In this document: one piece after another, positions 15,227 through 24,557 of the stretch | Position numbering within the stretch: the stretch's first letter is position 1 | Layout: every line of letters starts with the position of its first letter | From: VAZQ01 sp050179645 | Lineage (GTDB): Bacteria > Pseudomonadota > Alphaproteobacteria > Rhizobiales > Xanthobacteraceae | Direction of reading: 5' to 3' | Assembly: GCA_050179645.1 (NCBI GenBank) | Contig: JBFXEX010000002.1 | Span: 28,899 to 92,898 of the forward strand | Length of the DNA stretch: 64,000 nucleotides | Notes under the pieces: model-generated | The model's database searches: none | Told to the model about the DNA's origin: nothing | What the model saw: only the letters and a program-made list of their open reading frames with translations | Made by a program: the position numbers and the translations under genes

Positions 15227-16420
15227 CTAATTTCTAAGAAATTCTCTCATTTCGTCGAACAAACGCTGCCAGCTCGGGTCGCCTTCCAGAATCACGTGAT
15301 TGCGGCCTTCGAGCGCCACGAAACGCGCGCCGGGAATTCCTGCCGCAAGAATGCGGCCCTCATCGAAAGGTTGAACGGCATCGTTGCGGCAATGCAGAAC
15401 GAGGGTCGGAGTCCGGACCTGCGGAAGCAAGTCAGTCACATCGATATCGTCGGAAATGTACCGCATCCGCACGGCATTCTCCGGCGATGTGGTGAGTTTC
15501 TGCAAGTCATTGTACCACCGCATCTGCTCCAACGTTCCGCCGGGAATGAATAACGATGTGAATATTTGCCGGAAGGCTGGGTTATCCTGGCCCCATCCCT
15601 CACGCATCAGGATCGCGATGGCATCCGAGCTCTGCAGTTCCTGCAGCGATCCGCGCCGCCGCCGGCCGCGCGCAAACCCGCCGTACAGCACCAGGTGGCT
15701 CACCCGTTCCGGATGGCGCAACGCATAGACGATGGACACGGAACAACCCTGCGACATGCTAAATAGCGGGAAGCGCTCGATCCGGGCAGCGTCGACCACC
15801 GTCTCAAGATCTCGGACCCGCGCTTCGAACGACAGATCATCGACCTCCCAGTCCGACAGGCCGTTGCCGCGGGTATCGTAGCGGATCAGCCGATATTCGG
15901 CCGCGAGCGCGCGCAGATGGGGGGCCCAGACCGGGCTGTCCCAATCATGTTCGAGATGCGTGAGCCAGTGGCCGGTCTTCACCAGCGGCGGCCCCGCTCC
16001 GACCCCCGCATACGCGATCCGCACGCCGTCCGAAGCAGTGCAGAACTTAACCTCCTGCCGCAGATGTGACCCCGGCGACCGGATTGCGGCCGGCTCTGGG
16101 GCGGGCACGGTCGGCTGATCGACGTCCGCGATGAAGCGGATGCCCTTTCGTGAAATGGTACGGATCAGGCGCTGCTCCCTGCCGCTGTCGCCGATCGCCT
16201 TTCGCGCCGCGTTGATGCGGCTGGTGACCGTCGAGTCGGAGACGATGCGTCCACCCCAGATATCGGCGATCAGGTCATCCCGGCTGACCACGCGATCGCG
16301 ATTCTGCACCAGGTAAACCAGCAGGTCGAAAACCTGCGGTTCGACATCGATGGGCTTGGCGCCGCGGCACAGCTCGCGTCGGTCGGTATCAAGCACCAGA
16401 TCGGCAAAGCGAAATTGCAT
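15227..16420 (-). CDS. Winged-helix DNA-binding domain fused to alpha/beta hydrolase
   Basis: A 397-residue fusion. Residues 1-100 are an OmpR/CadC-type winged helix (EPQVFDLLVYLVQNRDRVVSRDDL at 27-50, recognition region STVTSRINAARKAIGD, and a C-terminal wing IRTISRKGIRFIADV). From about 120 an alpha/beta hydrolase follows with nucleophile S223 in SMSQG (Ser in place of the first Gly), Asp near 347 (RNDAVQPFDEG) and His near 375 (GRNHVILEG). No membrane segment separates them, unlike CadC. It may be a regulator that senses or hydrolyses a small ligand, as known for rhizobial genes of this fused type. The ATG at 16420 starts exactly at the wing domain; the open frame upstream lacks protein-like composition. 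Confidence 0.8.
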   Translation of the reverse strand: MQFRFADLVLDTDRRELCRGAKPIDVEPQVFDLLVYLVQNRDRVVSRDDLIADIWGGRIVSDSTVTSRINAARKAIGDSGREQRLIRTISRKGIRFIADVDQPTVPAPEPAAIRSPGSHLRQEVKFCTASDGVRIAYAGVGAGPPLVKTGHWLTHLEHDWDSPVWAPHLRALAAEYRLIRYDTRGNGLSDWEVDDLSFEARVRDLETVVDAARIERFPLFSMSQGCSVSIVYALRHPERVSHLVLYGGFARGRRRRGSLQELQSSDAIAILMREGWGQDNPAFRQIFTSLFIPGGTLEQMRWYNDLQKLTTSPENAVRMRYISDDIDVTDLLPQVRTPTLVLHCRNDAVQPFDEGRILAAGIPGARFVALEGRNHVILEGDPSWQRLFDEMREFLRN

Positions 16421-16629
16421 CGACGCACCAGACCGGATCGCGGGGCCGGTTCTCAAGAAATAATCAAGACATTCTCCAGAACAAATCAAGCACCCCGCAA
16501 AGTCTTTCAGCTGCCCGGCAGGCACCCTCCGGCGCAATTCGACGCCCCGTGATCGTCCAGTGGAGGAACGATGCCGAGCTGGAACCCGATGGCGGAGTTG
16601 ATCGCTGCGGCAATGCATCGGCCGATGGC

Positions 16630-16920
16630 ATGGCAGGCCGCAATCCCGATGGCTCCATCGACTATGGCTACTACCGGCGACAGGCGAGCAAGCTCCGTCG
16701 CGCCAAGCTGCGTGAATCGTTGAACCGAACCGCGCGCTACGGAGCGCCGCTGATCGCCGTCGCGATTGCCGCTTTGGCGATGCTCGCCATCTCGGCTGGC
16801 GGACGTCAGTTGCCGCTCGAACATGCCGATGTGGCGAGTTTTTGGATGGACGACATTTCCCAACGCATCGTCGGTTCGTCCACTCGTCCATTCAAAGCCA
16901 ATGACCAACGCAAAATTTGA
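16630..16920 (+). CDS. Small membrane-anchored hypothetical protein
   Basis: A 96-residue frame. A polar, basic N-terminal part (NPDGSIDYGYYRRQASKLRRAK) resembles the short Tyr-rich, Arg-rich heads of small rhizobial proteins. It is followed by one membrane helix (about 45-62) and a polar tail. It ends 7 bp before the mddA ATG, on the same strand. The start is uncertain: the frame is open back to 16549. Only moderate confidence that it is translated. Confidence 0.4.
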   Translation: MAGRNPDGSIDYGYYRRQASKLRRAKLRESLNRTARYGAPLIAVAIAALAMLAISAGGRQLPLEHADVASFWMDDISQRIVGSSTRPFKANDQRKI

Positions 16921-16927
16921 GGGTGTC

Positions 16928-17722
16928 ATGACCAAGATCGTTGCATTTCTCTACGGACTCGTGGCCTACGCCATCTTCTTCGTCACGTTTCTCTATGCCA
17001 TCGGCTTCGTCGAAGGCCTGTTCGTGCCGAAAACAATAGAAACCGGCGCGGTGGCGCCGCTGGCCGAGGCACTCGTCGTCAATCTCCTGTTGATGGCGCT
17101 GTTTGCCATGCAGCACAGCGTGATGGCGCGGCCAGCGTTCAAGGAATGGTGGACGCACTACGTGCCGAAATCGGTCGAACGCAGCACCTACGTGCTGTTT
17201 ACCTGTCTCGCGCTTATCCTGTTGTTCTGGCAATGGCGGCCAATCCCGACGGTTGTCTGGCACGTCGCCAATCCGGCAGCGGCCTACGCCATCATGGGCC
17301 TGTCGTTCGTCGGCTGGCTTCTGGTGCTGACCTCAACCTTCCTGATCAACCATTTCGAACTGTTCGGACTGCATCAGGTCACCAATAATCTCGCCGGCCG
17401 CGACATGCCGCCGCCGCGGTTCAAGACGCCGGTGCTCTACAAGGTCGTGCGCCATCCGATCTATCTCGGGTTCATCATCGCGTTCTGGGCGGCGCCGACG
17501 ATGACCGTGGGGCATCTGTTGTTTGCCGCGGTCACGACGGCCTACATCTTCGTCGGAATCTGGCTCGAGGAGCGCGACCTCGTGGCGCTCTTCGGCGACG
17601 AATACCGCCGCTACCGGCAACGCGTGTCGATGCTCATCCCGTGGGGCAAGTCCGCAGGCGCCGTGCGTACCGAGAACGCCGTAAGCACCCCGAGGCTCAC
17701 ACCCGCCGACGGACGCCGTTAA
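16928..17722 (+). CDS. mddA: Methanethiol S-methyltransferase (NnrU/ICMT-like membrane protein)
   Basis: A 264-residue membrane protein with five or six helices and the isoprenylcysteine-methyltransferase-type RHPIYLGF motif near residue 178, followed by LEERDLVALFGDEYRRYRQRV. Conserved blocks HSVMARPAFKEWW and ERSTYVLF, then LFWQWRPIPTVVW, are those I know from MddA, which uses S-adenosylmethionine to turn methanethiol into dimethyl sulfide. The ATG at 16928 has a gaggg ribosome site 5 nt upstream. The C-terminal 25 residues past the catalytic core are low-complexity. The alternative is an unspecified NnrU-like protein. Confidence 0.7.
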   Translation: MTKIVAFLYGLVAYAIFFVTFLYAIGFVEGLFVPKTIETGAVAPLAEALVVNLLLMALFAMQHSVMARPAFKEWWTHYVPKSVERSTYVLFTCLALILLFWQWRPIPTVVWHVANPAAAYAIMGLSFVGWLLVLTSTFLINHFELFGLHQVTNNLAGRDMPPPRFKTPVLYKVVRHPIYLGFIIAFWAAPTMTVGHLLFAAVTTAYIFVGIWLEERDLVALFGDEYRRYRQRVSMLIPWGKSAGAVRTENAVSTPRLTPADGRR

Positions 17723-17832
17723 CCGCCCGGCCGCATCATCGGCCACCGTCACGTCAGGCGGCCGATCGATCCGGCGCATTCCCGACCGCGCCATTCCGGC
17801 GCCCACTCTCTCAACCTGAAAGGAAAACTCCC

Positions 17833-18384
17833 ATGAACTCGCTCTCAAAGTCCGGCTGCGTCTTCGCCGCCGTCCTGCTGCACGCCTCCGCCGCGAACGC
17901 CGAAGCGCCCGACGCGATCGCGGCGCGCGGCGAAACCCACGTCGCGACCGTCCACGCGCAGGGCGCTCAAGTATACGAGTGCAAGGCCGACGCCGCCGGC
18001 AAGCTCGCCTGGCAATTCCGCGAGCCGATCGCCACGCTGTTCGAACACGGCAAGACTGTCGGCCGCCACTATGCCGGGCCGAACTGGGAGTTCGCCGACG
18101 GCAGTGCGATCGTCGGCAAGGTGGTCGCCCGCGCGCCAGGCGCGACCGACAACGACATCCCGCTGCTGAAGCTCGAAGTGACGTCGCGGCGCGGGACCGG
18201 CCGGCTCGCGGAAGTGACTACCATCCAGCGGATCAATACCAAGGACGGTGTTACCGAAGGATCCTGCCCCAAGGCCGGCGCGTTCCTGAGCGTGCCGTAC
18301 GCGGCGGACTATGCCTTCTATCGCAAGTCGCGCCAGTCAGCCGCTCCAGACTCCACACGGACCGCCGAGCGCGGCCCGAGATGA
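17833..18384 (+). CDS. DUF3455 family secreted protein
   Basis: A 183-residue exported protein: signal peptide to about residue 22 (ending ASAANA), then the DUF3455 domain with its opening GAQVYECKAD and the HYAGPNWEFADGSAIVGKV block. A C-terminal cysteine in EGSCPKAG is a likely disulfide partner of the one in YECKA. The start has a good ribosome site (aggaaa, 7 nt upstream). The family is of unknown function and common in soil bacteria and fungi. Confidence 0.8.
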   Translation: MNSLSKSGCVFAAVLLHASAANAEAPDAIAARGETHVATVHAQGAQVYECKADAAGKLAWQFREPIATLFEHGKTVGRHYAGPNWEFADGSAIVGKVVARAPGATDNDIPLLKLEVTSRRGTGRLAEVTTIQRINTKDGVTEGSCPKAGAFLSVPYAADYAFYRKSRQSAAPDSTRTAERGPR

Positions 18385-18530
18385 GGTCGCCGGACAGCCG
18401 CGTCGCGAGGGGTTCAAGCCCGCCTGCGACGCGACGGCCGCCGATCCAGCCCGTCAAGATTTCCTTGCTCCCACCATGGGAACATGCCGAATACGATGCT
18501 GTCGATGCGCTGACCGTATCCAAGTGGCGT

Positions 18531-19814
18531 CTAGCCCGGCGAGGTCGCGGCAACCGGCCCGCCAAGTCCATCGCGTCCGTAGATGTCGTCGCGGAATTGC
18601 AGCACGCCGTCGGCGGTCGCCCAGCCGGTGACATAGACCCAGTGCAGCGGCACCGGCTTGGCCAGCTTGGCGTCCTTGCGTTCGGCATCCTTGATGACGC
18701 GGTCGACCTCGACCCGTGGCCAGGCCGGCGTCTCCGACAATATCCAGTAGACCAGTTCGCGCACGTTCTGGATGCGCACGCAGCCTGAAGAATGGAAACG
18801 AAACTCCTCGCCGAACAGGTTCTTGAGCGGCGTGTCGTGCATGTAGACCTGGTGCTGGTTGGGAAAATTGATCTTGATCGCACCCAGCGAATTCAGTTCG
18901 CCCGGGTCCTGCTTGAACATGTAATGCACCGCCTCGTTGGTTTCCCAGTTGACGTCGGTCGGCTGCAGCTCGCGGTTCTTGCGGTCGAAAATGCGGATAC
19001 GGTTCTTGGTGAGATAGTCCGGCTCCGACTGCATCTTCGGAATGAGATCGCGCCGCACGATCGACACCGGCACCGTCCAGTACGGATTGAAGTTGATCTC
19101 AATGATGCGGCTGTTGAGCTCGGGCGACGGCCGGTCGGGCTTGCCGACCACGCCGATATGGCGCGACACGCAGACGCCGTGCTCGATCGCCTCGACTTGC
19201 GCGGCCGGAATGTTGACGGTGACGAAGCGGGGCGCGAGGTGACCGCTCAGCGCGCGCAGGCGCGGGAGGTTGACGCGAAGCTGCGCGAGGCGCTGCTCTG
19301 CCGAGACGTTCAACGCCTTGTAGGTCGGCTCACGCACGATGCCGTCGATGGTGATGCCGTGCCGGGCCTGAAACCGGCGCACCGCGGCCTCGACATAGGA
19401 ATCGAAGATGTCGCTGGTGCCAGACGCGGTATCGAGGTCGCCCGACGCTAGCAGGCGCTTGCGCAGCGCCATGACGCTGGCATGGCGGTGGCCGATCCGT
19501 AGCCGCTCGATCACCGGCACCGTCGGCCAGCCGCCCCGCGTCACGATCGCTTCGTAGCGGGCGACCGCCTGTTCGGTGGCCTGCGCGGTCGCCGGCGACA
19601 ACGTCGGTAGCGACGCCTTCGGCAGCAGGATGGTGCGGGACGTCGAGTCGAAGCCCTGGCCGAACTCGCTCTGCTGGCCCTGCCGGATGAGCGCTTGCAG
19701 CAGCGGATCTTCGGCGGCGAGCGCGGCGTGCCCGAGCGCGCAACCGGCCGCGCCGCCGGCCATGCGGCCGAGCAGTTCTCTGCGGGTCACCCTGGATCGG
19801 CTGCGGTCCACCAT
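18531..19814 (-). CDS. L,D-transpeptidase (YcbB family)
   Basis: Makes 3-3 cross-links in, or attaches proteins to, peptidoglycan in the periplasm. The catalytic motif HSSGCVRI (SxGCxR, nucleophilic Cys) lies in the C-terminal third. Before it come a YcbB-type domain and a peptidoglycan-binding-like helical part (VEAAVRRFQARHGITIDGIV). The N terminus has a twin-arginine-like signal (TRRELLG, then a short hydrophobic stretch and ALAAED), suggesting Tat export. I chose the ATG at 19814 (427 residues) since it leads directly into that signal; an ATG at 19826 is also possible. It lies 165 bp downstream of ldtR, on the same strand. Confidence 0.88.
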   Translation of the reverse strand: MVDRSRSRVTRRELLGRMAGGAAGCALGHAALAAEDPLLQALIRQGQQSEFGQGFDSTSRTILLPKASLPTLSPATAQATEQAVARYEAIVTRGGWPTVPVIERLRIGHRHASVMALRKRLLASGDLDTASGTSDIFDSYVEAAVRRFQARHGITIDGIVREPTYKALNVSAEQRLAQLRVNLPRLRALSGHLAPRFVTVNIPAAQVEAIEHGVCVSRHIGVVGKPDRPSPELNSRIIEINFNPYWTVPVSIVRRDLIPKMQSEPDYLTKNRIRIFDRKNRELQPTDVNWETNEAVHYMFKQDPGELNSLGAIKINFPNQHQVYMHDTPLKNLFGEEFRFHSSGCVRIQNVRELVYWILSETPAWPRVEVDRVIKDAERKDAKLAKPVPLHWVYVTGWATADGVLQFRDDIYGRDGLGGPVAATSPG

Positions 19815-19978
19815 CGTCCCACACATTACGCGACAGCACGAGCCGACACCTAACATGTGGCAGTACGGTGACCAACCCCGGAACCGAGACAAGCCGCCCT
19901 CGAGGAACGAGCCCCGGAAATGCGAAAGCGCGACCCAGCGATGCCGGGCCGCGCTTTGCATGGCGCCATCGTGCGCGA

Positions 19979-20494
19979 TTACAGCCGGTAGAGAATCTGG
20001 TCGGTCCAGAACCGCTCGAGCCGGTGCAGCGACTTGTTGAGCGAGGCGAACTCCTCGGCGTTGATGCCGCCGACCTGCTCCACCGTGCGCACGTGCTTCT
20101 GGTAGAGCGTGTCGACGATGTTGCGCACCTCGCGGCCCTTTTCGGTGAGCTTGATGCGCACCGAGCGCCGGTCGACCCGCGAACGTTGGTGATCGAGGAA
20201 TCCCATCTCGACGAGCTTCTTCAGATTGTACGAGACGTTCGAGCCGAGATAGTAGCCGCGCGTGCGCAGCTCGCCCGCCGTCAGTTCCTTCTCGCCGATA
20301 TTGTAGAGCAGCAGAGCCTGGACCGAGTTGATGTCGGCGCGGCTGCGCCGATCGAACTCGTCCTTGATGACGTCGAGCAACCGGCGATGCAGCCGTTCGA
20401 CCAAGGTGAGAGCTTCGAGGTAGAGCGGGCGGACCTGCTCAAAGCGCACTTCGCGCTCAGCCGGCTCCGCCGTCTTGACAACGGCTTTCATCAT
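19979..20494 (-). CDS. ldtR: MarR-family regulator LdtR
   Basis: A 171-residue winged-helix regulator. The block DINSVQALLLYNIGEKELTAGEL, then TRGYYLGSNVSYNLKKLVE, then RVDRRSVRIKLTEKG, is the LdtR signature. In Liberibacter and Sinorhizobium LdtR controls an L,D-transpeptidase gene next to it. The same neighbour lies immediately downstream here, so a role in cell-wall remodelling and osmotic tolerance is likely. The ATG-ATG pair at 20494/20491 has a strong aggaaaagg ribosome site. The upstream gap is AT-rich compared with the rest of the window. Confidence 0.9.
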   Translation of the reverse strand: MMKAVVKTAEPAEREVRFEQVRPLYLEALTLVERLHRRLLDVIKDEFDRRSRADINSVQALLLYNIGEKELTAGELRTRGYYLGSNVSYNLKKLVEMGFLDHQRSRVDRRSVRIKLTEKGREVRNIVDTLYQKHVRTVEQVGGINAEEFASLNKSLHRLERFWTDQILYRL

Positions 20495-20737
20495 GACGCC
20501 TTTTCCTGTGATCTTAGTTTTGTCACGGCGAGGCCCTGTTCCCCCGCTCTTCGCCAACCATAAGCCGCAGGGTCTAAAATCGGTTTAAACAACACGATAA
20601 AAATAGGGTTTATTTGCCACGGTGAATGATCGATTGATGCGATAATACGAGCCGTTCTCGCAACGCTTCATTCACGCTGAAGATTGTGTTGCAACGCGCA
20701 GCGCCGCCTCCGTGAGCGTCGATAGATCGAACGTTTC

Positions 20738-21397
20738 TCATGCCCTGGGCAGCGTTCGCGCGGCCGCAAGAATTTCATCGGTGGATGGAAACCTCCCGAT
20801 CCCGGCCAGGCCCTCGGCGCATTCGATATTGGCCCATCGCACGATGCCGTCGCGATCGACCAGGAACTGGCCTTTGAGCTGCGGCCATTGCCGTCCCACA
20901 TCGGCCGCATCGGCTTCGTTCATCGCGTAGCCGTCAAATTGTTTTCCAGCGACTTCGGCGGCCTCCTCGATGGTCAACGGCGCGGGCAAATCGCCCTCGG
21001 GATTGATCCGCACCGTCGCCCACTCGTGAAGGAATTCCGGAGTCGCAGCCGGCTTCGGCAGGCCATAGGCACGATGCGTCGAGAGTTCCGGGTCTGCACC
21101 CAGGCGCAGACGGCACGGTCGATACTTGAAGTAGAGGCGGGCATTTTCCGGAGCGGTCGCCACCACTCCGATCGTTTCCACGCCGAGAGCCTTGAGCTTG
21201 TTCTCGTTCGCAGCGACCTGTGCGATTGCACGCCGGCAGAACGGGCACCACAGCCCGACGAACAGCGCAAGGAATACCGATTTCCTGCCGCGATAATCGG
21301 CGAGCGAAACGGTGCCGCTGCCGTCGATTGCGGGAAGCCGAAAATCGGGCGCCGCTTCGCCGAGCGAGACCGGCGGACGAAGCTCGGTTGTCGACAT
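20738..21397 (-). CDS. Redoxin (AhpC/TSA-like) family protein
   Basis: Thioredoxin-fold peroxiredoxin-like protein of 219 residues. The active site is GLWCPFC with Cys51 and Cys54 (CxxC spacing), in the position of the peroxidatic Cys of the AhpC/TSA family but with the PFC form of thiol-disulfide or AhpC-like proteins. The N-terminal APDFRLP strand is the family hallmark. A normal start and a ribosome site (ggagg) precede the ATG at 21397. The reductant and target are not evident; peroxide or thiol stress is the general role. Confidence 0.85.
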   Translation of the reverse strand: MSTTELRPPVSLGEAAPDFRLPAIDGSGTVSLADYRGRKSVFLALFVGLWCPFCRRAIAQVAANENKLKALGVETIGVVATAPENARLYFKYRPCRLRLGADPELSTHRAYGLPKPAATPEFLHEWATVRINPEGDLPAPLTIEEAAEVAGKQFDGYAMNEADAADVGRQWPQLKGQFLVDRDGIVRWANIECAEGLAGIGRFPSTDEILAAARTLPRA

Positions 21398-21428
21398 GAA
21401 GAGCCTCCTTCGTCGCCCGCTGTACTCC

Positions 21429-24400
21429 CTACGTCAGAAACGGCAGAACCATGAGAGCATCGGGCTCGATCCCGGCGCGCGCGCACACCTCCTGCGACTT
21501 CGCCAGGTAGATCTCGGCCCGCGCATGATCGCCGGCATCGAGATACAGGGTCGCGAGGCCATCGTAGCACGGGAACAGAAGTTGCGGCTCGCCGATCTGT
21601 TCGGCGAGACCGAGCGCTTCCTGGTAGGACGCCAGGGCCTGCGCATGATCGCCATGACATTGATGGATCTGCCCGAGCACGATCAGCGGCACCGCGAGAT
21701 GGTCGAGCAATCCCAGCCGGCGATCGAGATCGGCCGCCACCTGCGCCGCCTCCATTCCTTCCGCCTCGCAACGATCCGTCAACGCGCAATATGCCACGGC
21801 CAGGTTGGCGTAGAGCCGCGACTGGAAACCGAGATCGCCCACCTTCTTCGCGGTCTCGAGTCCGCGCAGGCACGTCTCGATGCTGCGGGGCGGATCGAGC
21901 GAACTGTAGAGTACGCCCAGGTTGGTGTAGCCGCGGCAGGCCGCCTGCAATAACTCCCGAGCTTCGGCGAGCGAGATGCTCCGTTCGATATGCGTGACCG
22001 CCTCGCCGAGACGGCCGGTCCGTGCCAGCGCCACGCCCAGGGTATTGTAAGCCTGCGCCCGCGTGACCGCGATATCCCGCGCCCGTTCGGTGTCGGCGAC
22101 GTCGCCCCCTTCCCCCGCTTCGGCCAACGCGCGCTCAGCCCAGGCGATGGCGCCCGCATTGTCGCCGTCGCGAAAGGCGAGCCGTCCGATTTCCTGGAAC
22201 AGCTGCGCCCGCTCGACGGCATGGCCGTTGTGGCCAAGGCGTTCGAGGCCCGCTTCGAAGCAGCCGCCGGCGCGCTTGCGGTCGCCGGCTTCCCAATGCA
22301 GTCCGCCGACCTTGCGATAGAGGCGCGCGGCGCCGGCGAAATCGGACGCCGCTTCGCATTCCTGGCGCACCGCTTCGTAGTGCGCGAGCGCCTCGTTCCG
22401 CCGCCCTGTAAGCGCAAAGAGATCGGCGAGCCGCTCCCGCGCCGCCTGCACCTGGTCGCGGCAATCCCTGCAATCGGCGAGTGTGCGCAGCGCCCGCTCG
22501 TAATGACGGATCGCATCCTCGTTGGCGTACACGGCCCGCGCCCAGTCGCCGCCCGCGATGAGGTAGCGCGCACCCTTGAGCTGGTCGGATGACAGGCTCC
22601 AATGGTGACCGAGCGCTTCGATGTCGCCCAGCCGTTGCGGATGCGGCCCGACGGCTCGTTCGAGTGCGCGACCGGCACGCTCGTGCAATTCGGTCCGTCG
22701 CGTAAGAAGAAGATTCTGGTAGACGGCTTCATGCACAAGGGCGTGGGTAAATTCATAGCGCCCGCACGCGCCGCCGTGATCGGGCCGCCGAAGGAGATCG
22801 GCCTCGACGAGGCGATCGAGACCCTGCGCGATGCCATCCGCGTGGGTTGCCACGCCACGCAGCAGCGCCTCGTCGAACGCGGCGCCCAGGACGGCCCCTT
22901 CCTGCAGAAGACGCCGGGTGTCCGCGGAAAGCCGGTCGACGCGGGAGAGCAGCAAGCCGTGCAGCGTGGGAGGAATGTCCACGGCCTCGCAGGTCGTCGT
23001 ACACGCCCAATGTTCGCCATCGCGTACCAGCACCCCCTTCCCCACCAGGCTGCGAATGATCTCCTCGACGAACAGCGGGTTGCCGCCGGCCTTGGTCGCC
23101 ACGAAATCCTGGAGATGAGGCAGCATGTCGCCGGCCGCTGCGCCGAACAAGCTGCCGACCAGGGCCCGCGTCTGGTCGGGCGTGAGAGCAGTGAGCCGGA
23201 TGATCGTCTGCGCGGCCTGCAGGACTTTCGGCGGAGCTGCGTCGGCGCGATGCGACAGCAGCAGCATCAGCGGCCGGTCGACCAGTTGATCGACGACATA
23301 GCGCAACAGCTCGATCGACGCGGCGTCGGCCCAATGCAAGTCCTCGATGACGATCAGCAAGGGAGAATGATGCAGCCGCCGTTCGAGCAGAGCGCGCGCG
23401 GCAAGCGCGATCTGCCGCCGAAGCTGCTCGGGCTCGACTTCGCGCAGCCGCGCCTCCTCCATGCCGAGCACGTAGCTCAGCAATGGGGCCATGGTCTCCG
23501 CCTCCCTGGCATCGGCCCCGAGCGTCCTGAGCCCGCTCTCGAGCTTTTGCCGCGCGACGTCGAGCGTATCCGTCGCCGCGACGTGATACGCCTCACGGAA
23601 CAGCGCGCTGAAGACGCCGTAGGTCGGCTCGCCCAGTGACGAACAGCTGATCCGGCGCAGCGTGATCCGGGAGAGGCTGCCGTCGGCATCGAGTCGCGCC
23701 AGGAATTCGGCGATCACCCGCGACTTGCCGACGCCCGCCTCGCCGACCAAGCTGACGACCTGCGCCCGGTGATCCATCTCGTCGAACAGCGCGCGCAGTT
23801 GCTCGAGTTCGTCGGCGCGGCCGATCAGCGGCGTCGCAAGCCCATGGGCCGAGAGCCCGCGCGCCGATCCGGGCTCGGCAAGCGCGCCGACGAGGCTGTG
23901 AACCACCACCGGCTCCGACTTGCCGCGCAACGCCAGCTCGCGGGGCGGATCGAAGGCGAAGCGATGCGACGTCAACGCATAGGTGGCGTCCGAGACCAAG
24001 ACCGCGCCCGAGGCAGCAGCAAGCAGGCGGGCCGTGGTGTTGACGGTGTCGCCGGTGACCGCATAGGCGGCGCCCGCGGCGCTGCCGAGACTGCCGGCGA
24101 CGACCGGGCCGGTGTGGACGCCGATGTGCAACGTGACCGGCTGGCCGAGGCGCTGCGCCCATTGCTCGCTCAGCACGGCGCTGCGGGCGAGCATGTCGAG
24201 CGCGGCGTGGAGCGCGCGCTCCGGATCGTCCTCGTGCGCAATCGGCGCGCCGAACACCGCCAGTACCGCATCGCCGACGAACTTCTCGACGAAGCCATCG
24301 TATCGCGCGATGGCCTGCGCCAGCGCCTCGAACAGCGCATTCTGGAACGCGCGGACGTCCTCGGGATCGAGCCGTTCGGAGAGTGTGGTGAAACCGGTGA

Positions 24401-24557
24401 CGTCGGCAAACAGCACGGTCACCTGCCGCCGGTCGGCATCCGGCTCGGCGGCGATTGGCGCGGGCGCGGCCGCAGGCGCATCAGCCCGGCGCCGTCCACA
24501 GCGCGGGCAGAATGCGAAGTCCGGCGACAGCTCGAAACCACAGCCGATGCATGCCAT
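21429..24557 (-). CDS. Zinc-ribbon, adenylate cyclase, AAA ATPase and TPR protein
   Basis: A 1042-residue signalling protein. A zinc ribbon (C3, C6, C17, C20) opens it. A class III cyclase domain follows (about 43-225) with metal ligands D52 and D96, the transition-state pair N173 and R177, and K92 and D170 at the ATP-specifying positions, which predicts cAMP production. Next is a STAND/AAA-type ATPase (Walker A GEAGVGKSR at 272-280, LLIVIEDLHWADAAS further on). The C-terminal half is tetratricopeptide-like repeats. Family members of this architecture are common in soil alphaproteobacteria, and few have known inputs. No partner gene is evident nearby; it lies 78 bp downstream of mmsB. Confidence 0.88.
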   Translation of the reverse strand: MACIGCGFELSPDFAFCPRCGRRRADAPAAAPAPIAAEPDADRRQVTVLFADVTGFTTLSERLDPEDVRAFQNALFEALAQAIARYDGFVEKFVGDAVLAVFGAPIAHEDDPERALHAALDMLARSAVLSEQWAQRLGQPVTLHIGVHTGPVVAGSLGSAAGAAYAVTGDTVNTTARLLAAASGAVLVSDATYALTSHRFAFDPPRELALRGKSEPVVVHSLVGALAEPGSARGLSAHGLATPLIGRADELEQLRALFDEMDHRAQVVSLVGEAGVGKSRVIAEFLARLDADGSLSRITLRRISCSSLGEPTYGVFSALFREAYHVAATDTLDVARQKLESGLRTLGADAREAETMAPLLSYVLGMEEARLREVEPEQLRRQIALAARALLERRLHHSPLLIVIEDLHWADAASIELLRYVVDQLVDRPLMLLLSHRADAAPPKVLQAAQTIIRLTALTPDQTRALVGSLFGAAAGDMLPHLQDFVATKAGGNPLFVEEIIRSLVGKGVLVRDGEHWACTTTCEAVDIPPTLHGLLLSRVDRLSADTRRLLQEGAVLGAAFDEALLRGVATHADGIAQGLDRLVEADLLRRPDHGGACGRYEFTHALVHEAVYQNLLLTRRTELHERAGRALERAVGPHPQRLGDIEALGHHWSLSSDQLKGARYLIAGGDWARAVYANEDAIRHYERALRTLADCRDCRDQVQAARERLADLFALTGRRNEALAHYEAVRQECEAASDFAGAARLYRKVGGLHWEAGDRKRAGGCFEAGLERLGHNGHAVERAQLFQEIGRLAFRDGDNAGAIAWAERALAEAGEGGDVADTERARDIAVTRAQAYNTLGVALARTGRLGEAVTHIERSISLAEARELLQAACRGYTNLGVLYSSLDPPRSIETCLRGLETAKKVGDLGFQSRLYANLAVAYCALTDRCEAEGMEAAQVAADLDRRLGLLDHLAVPLIVLGQIHQCHGDHAQALASYQEALGLAEQIGEPQLLFPCYDGLATLYLDAGDHARAEIYLAKSQEVCARAGIEPDALMVLPFLT

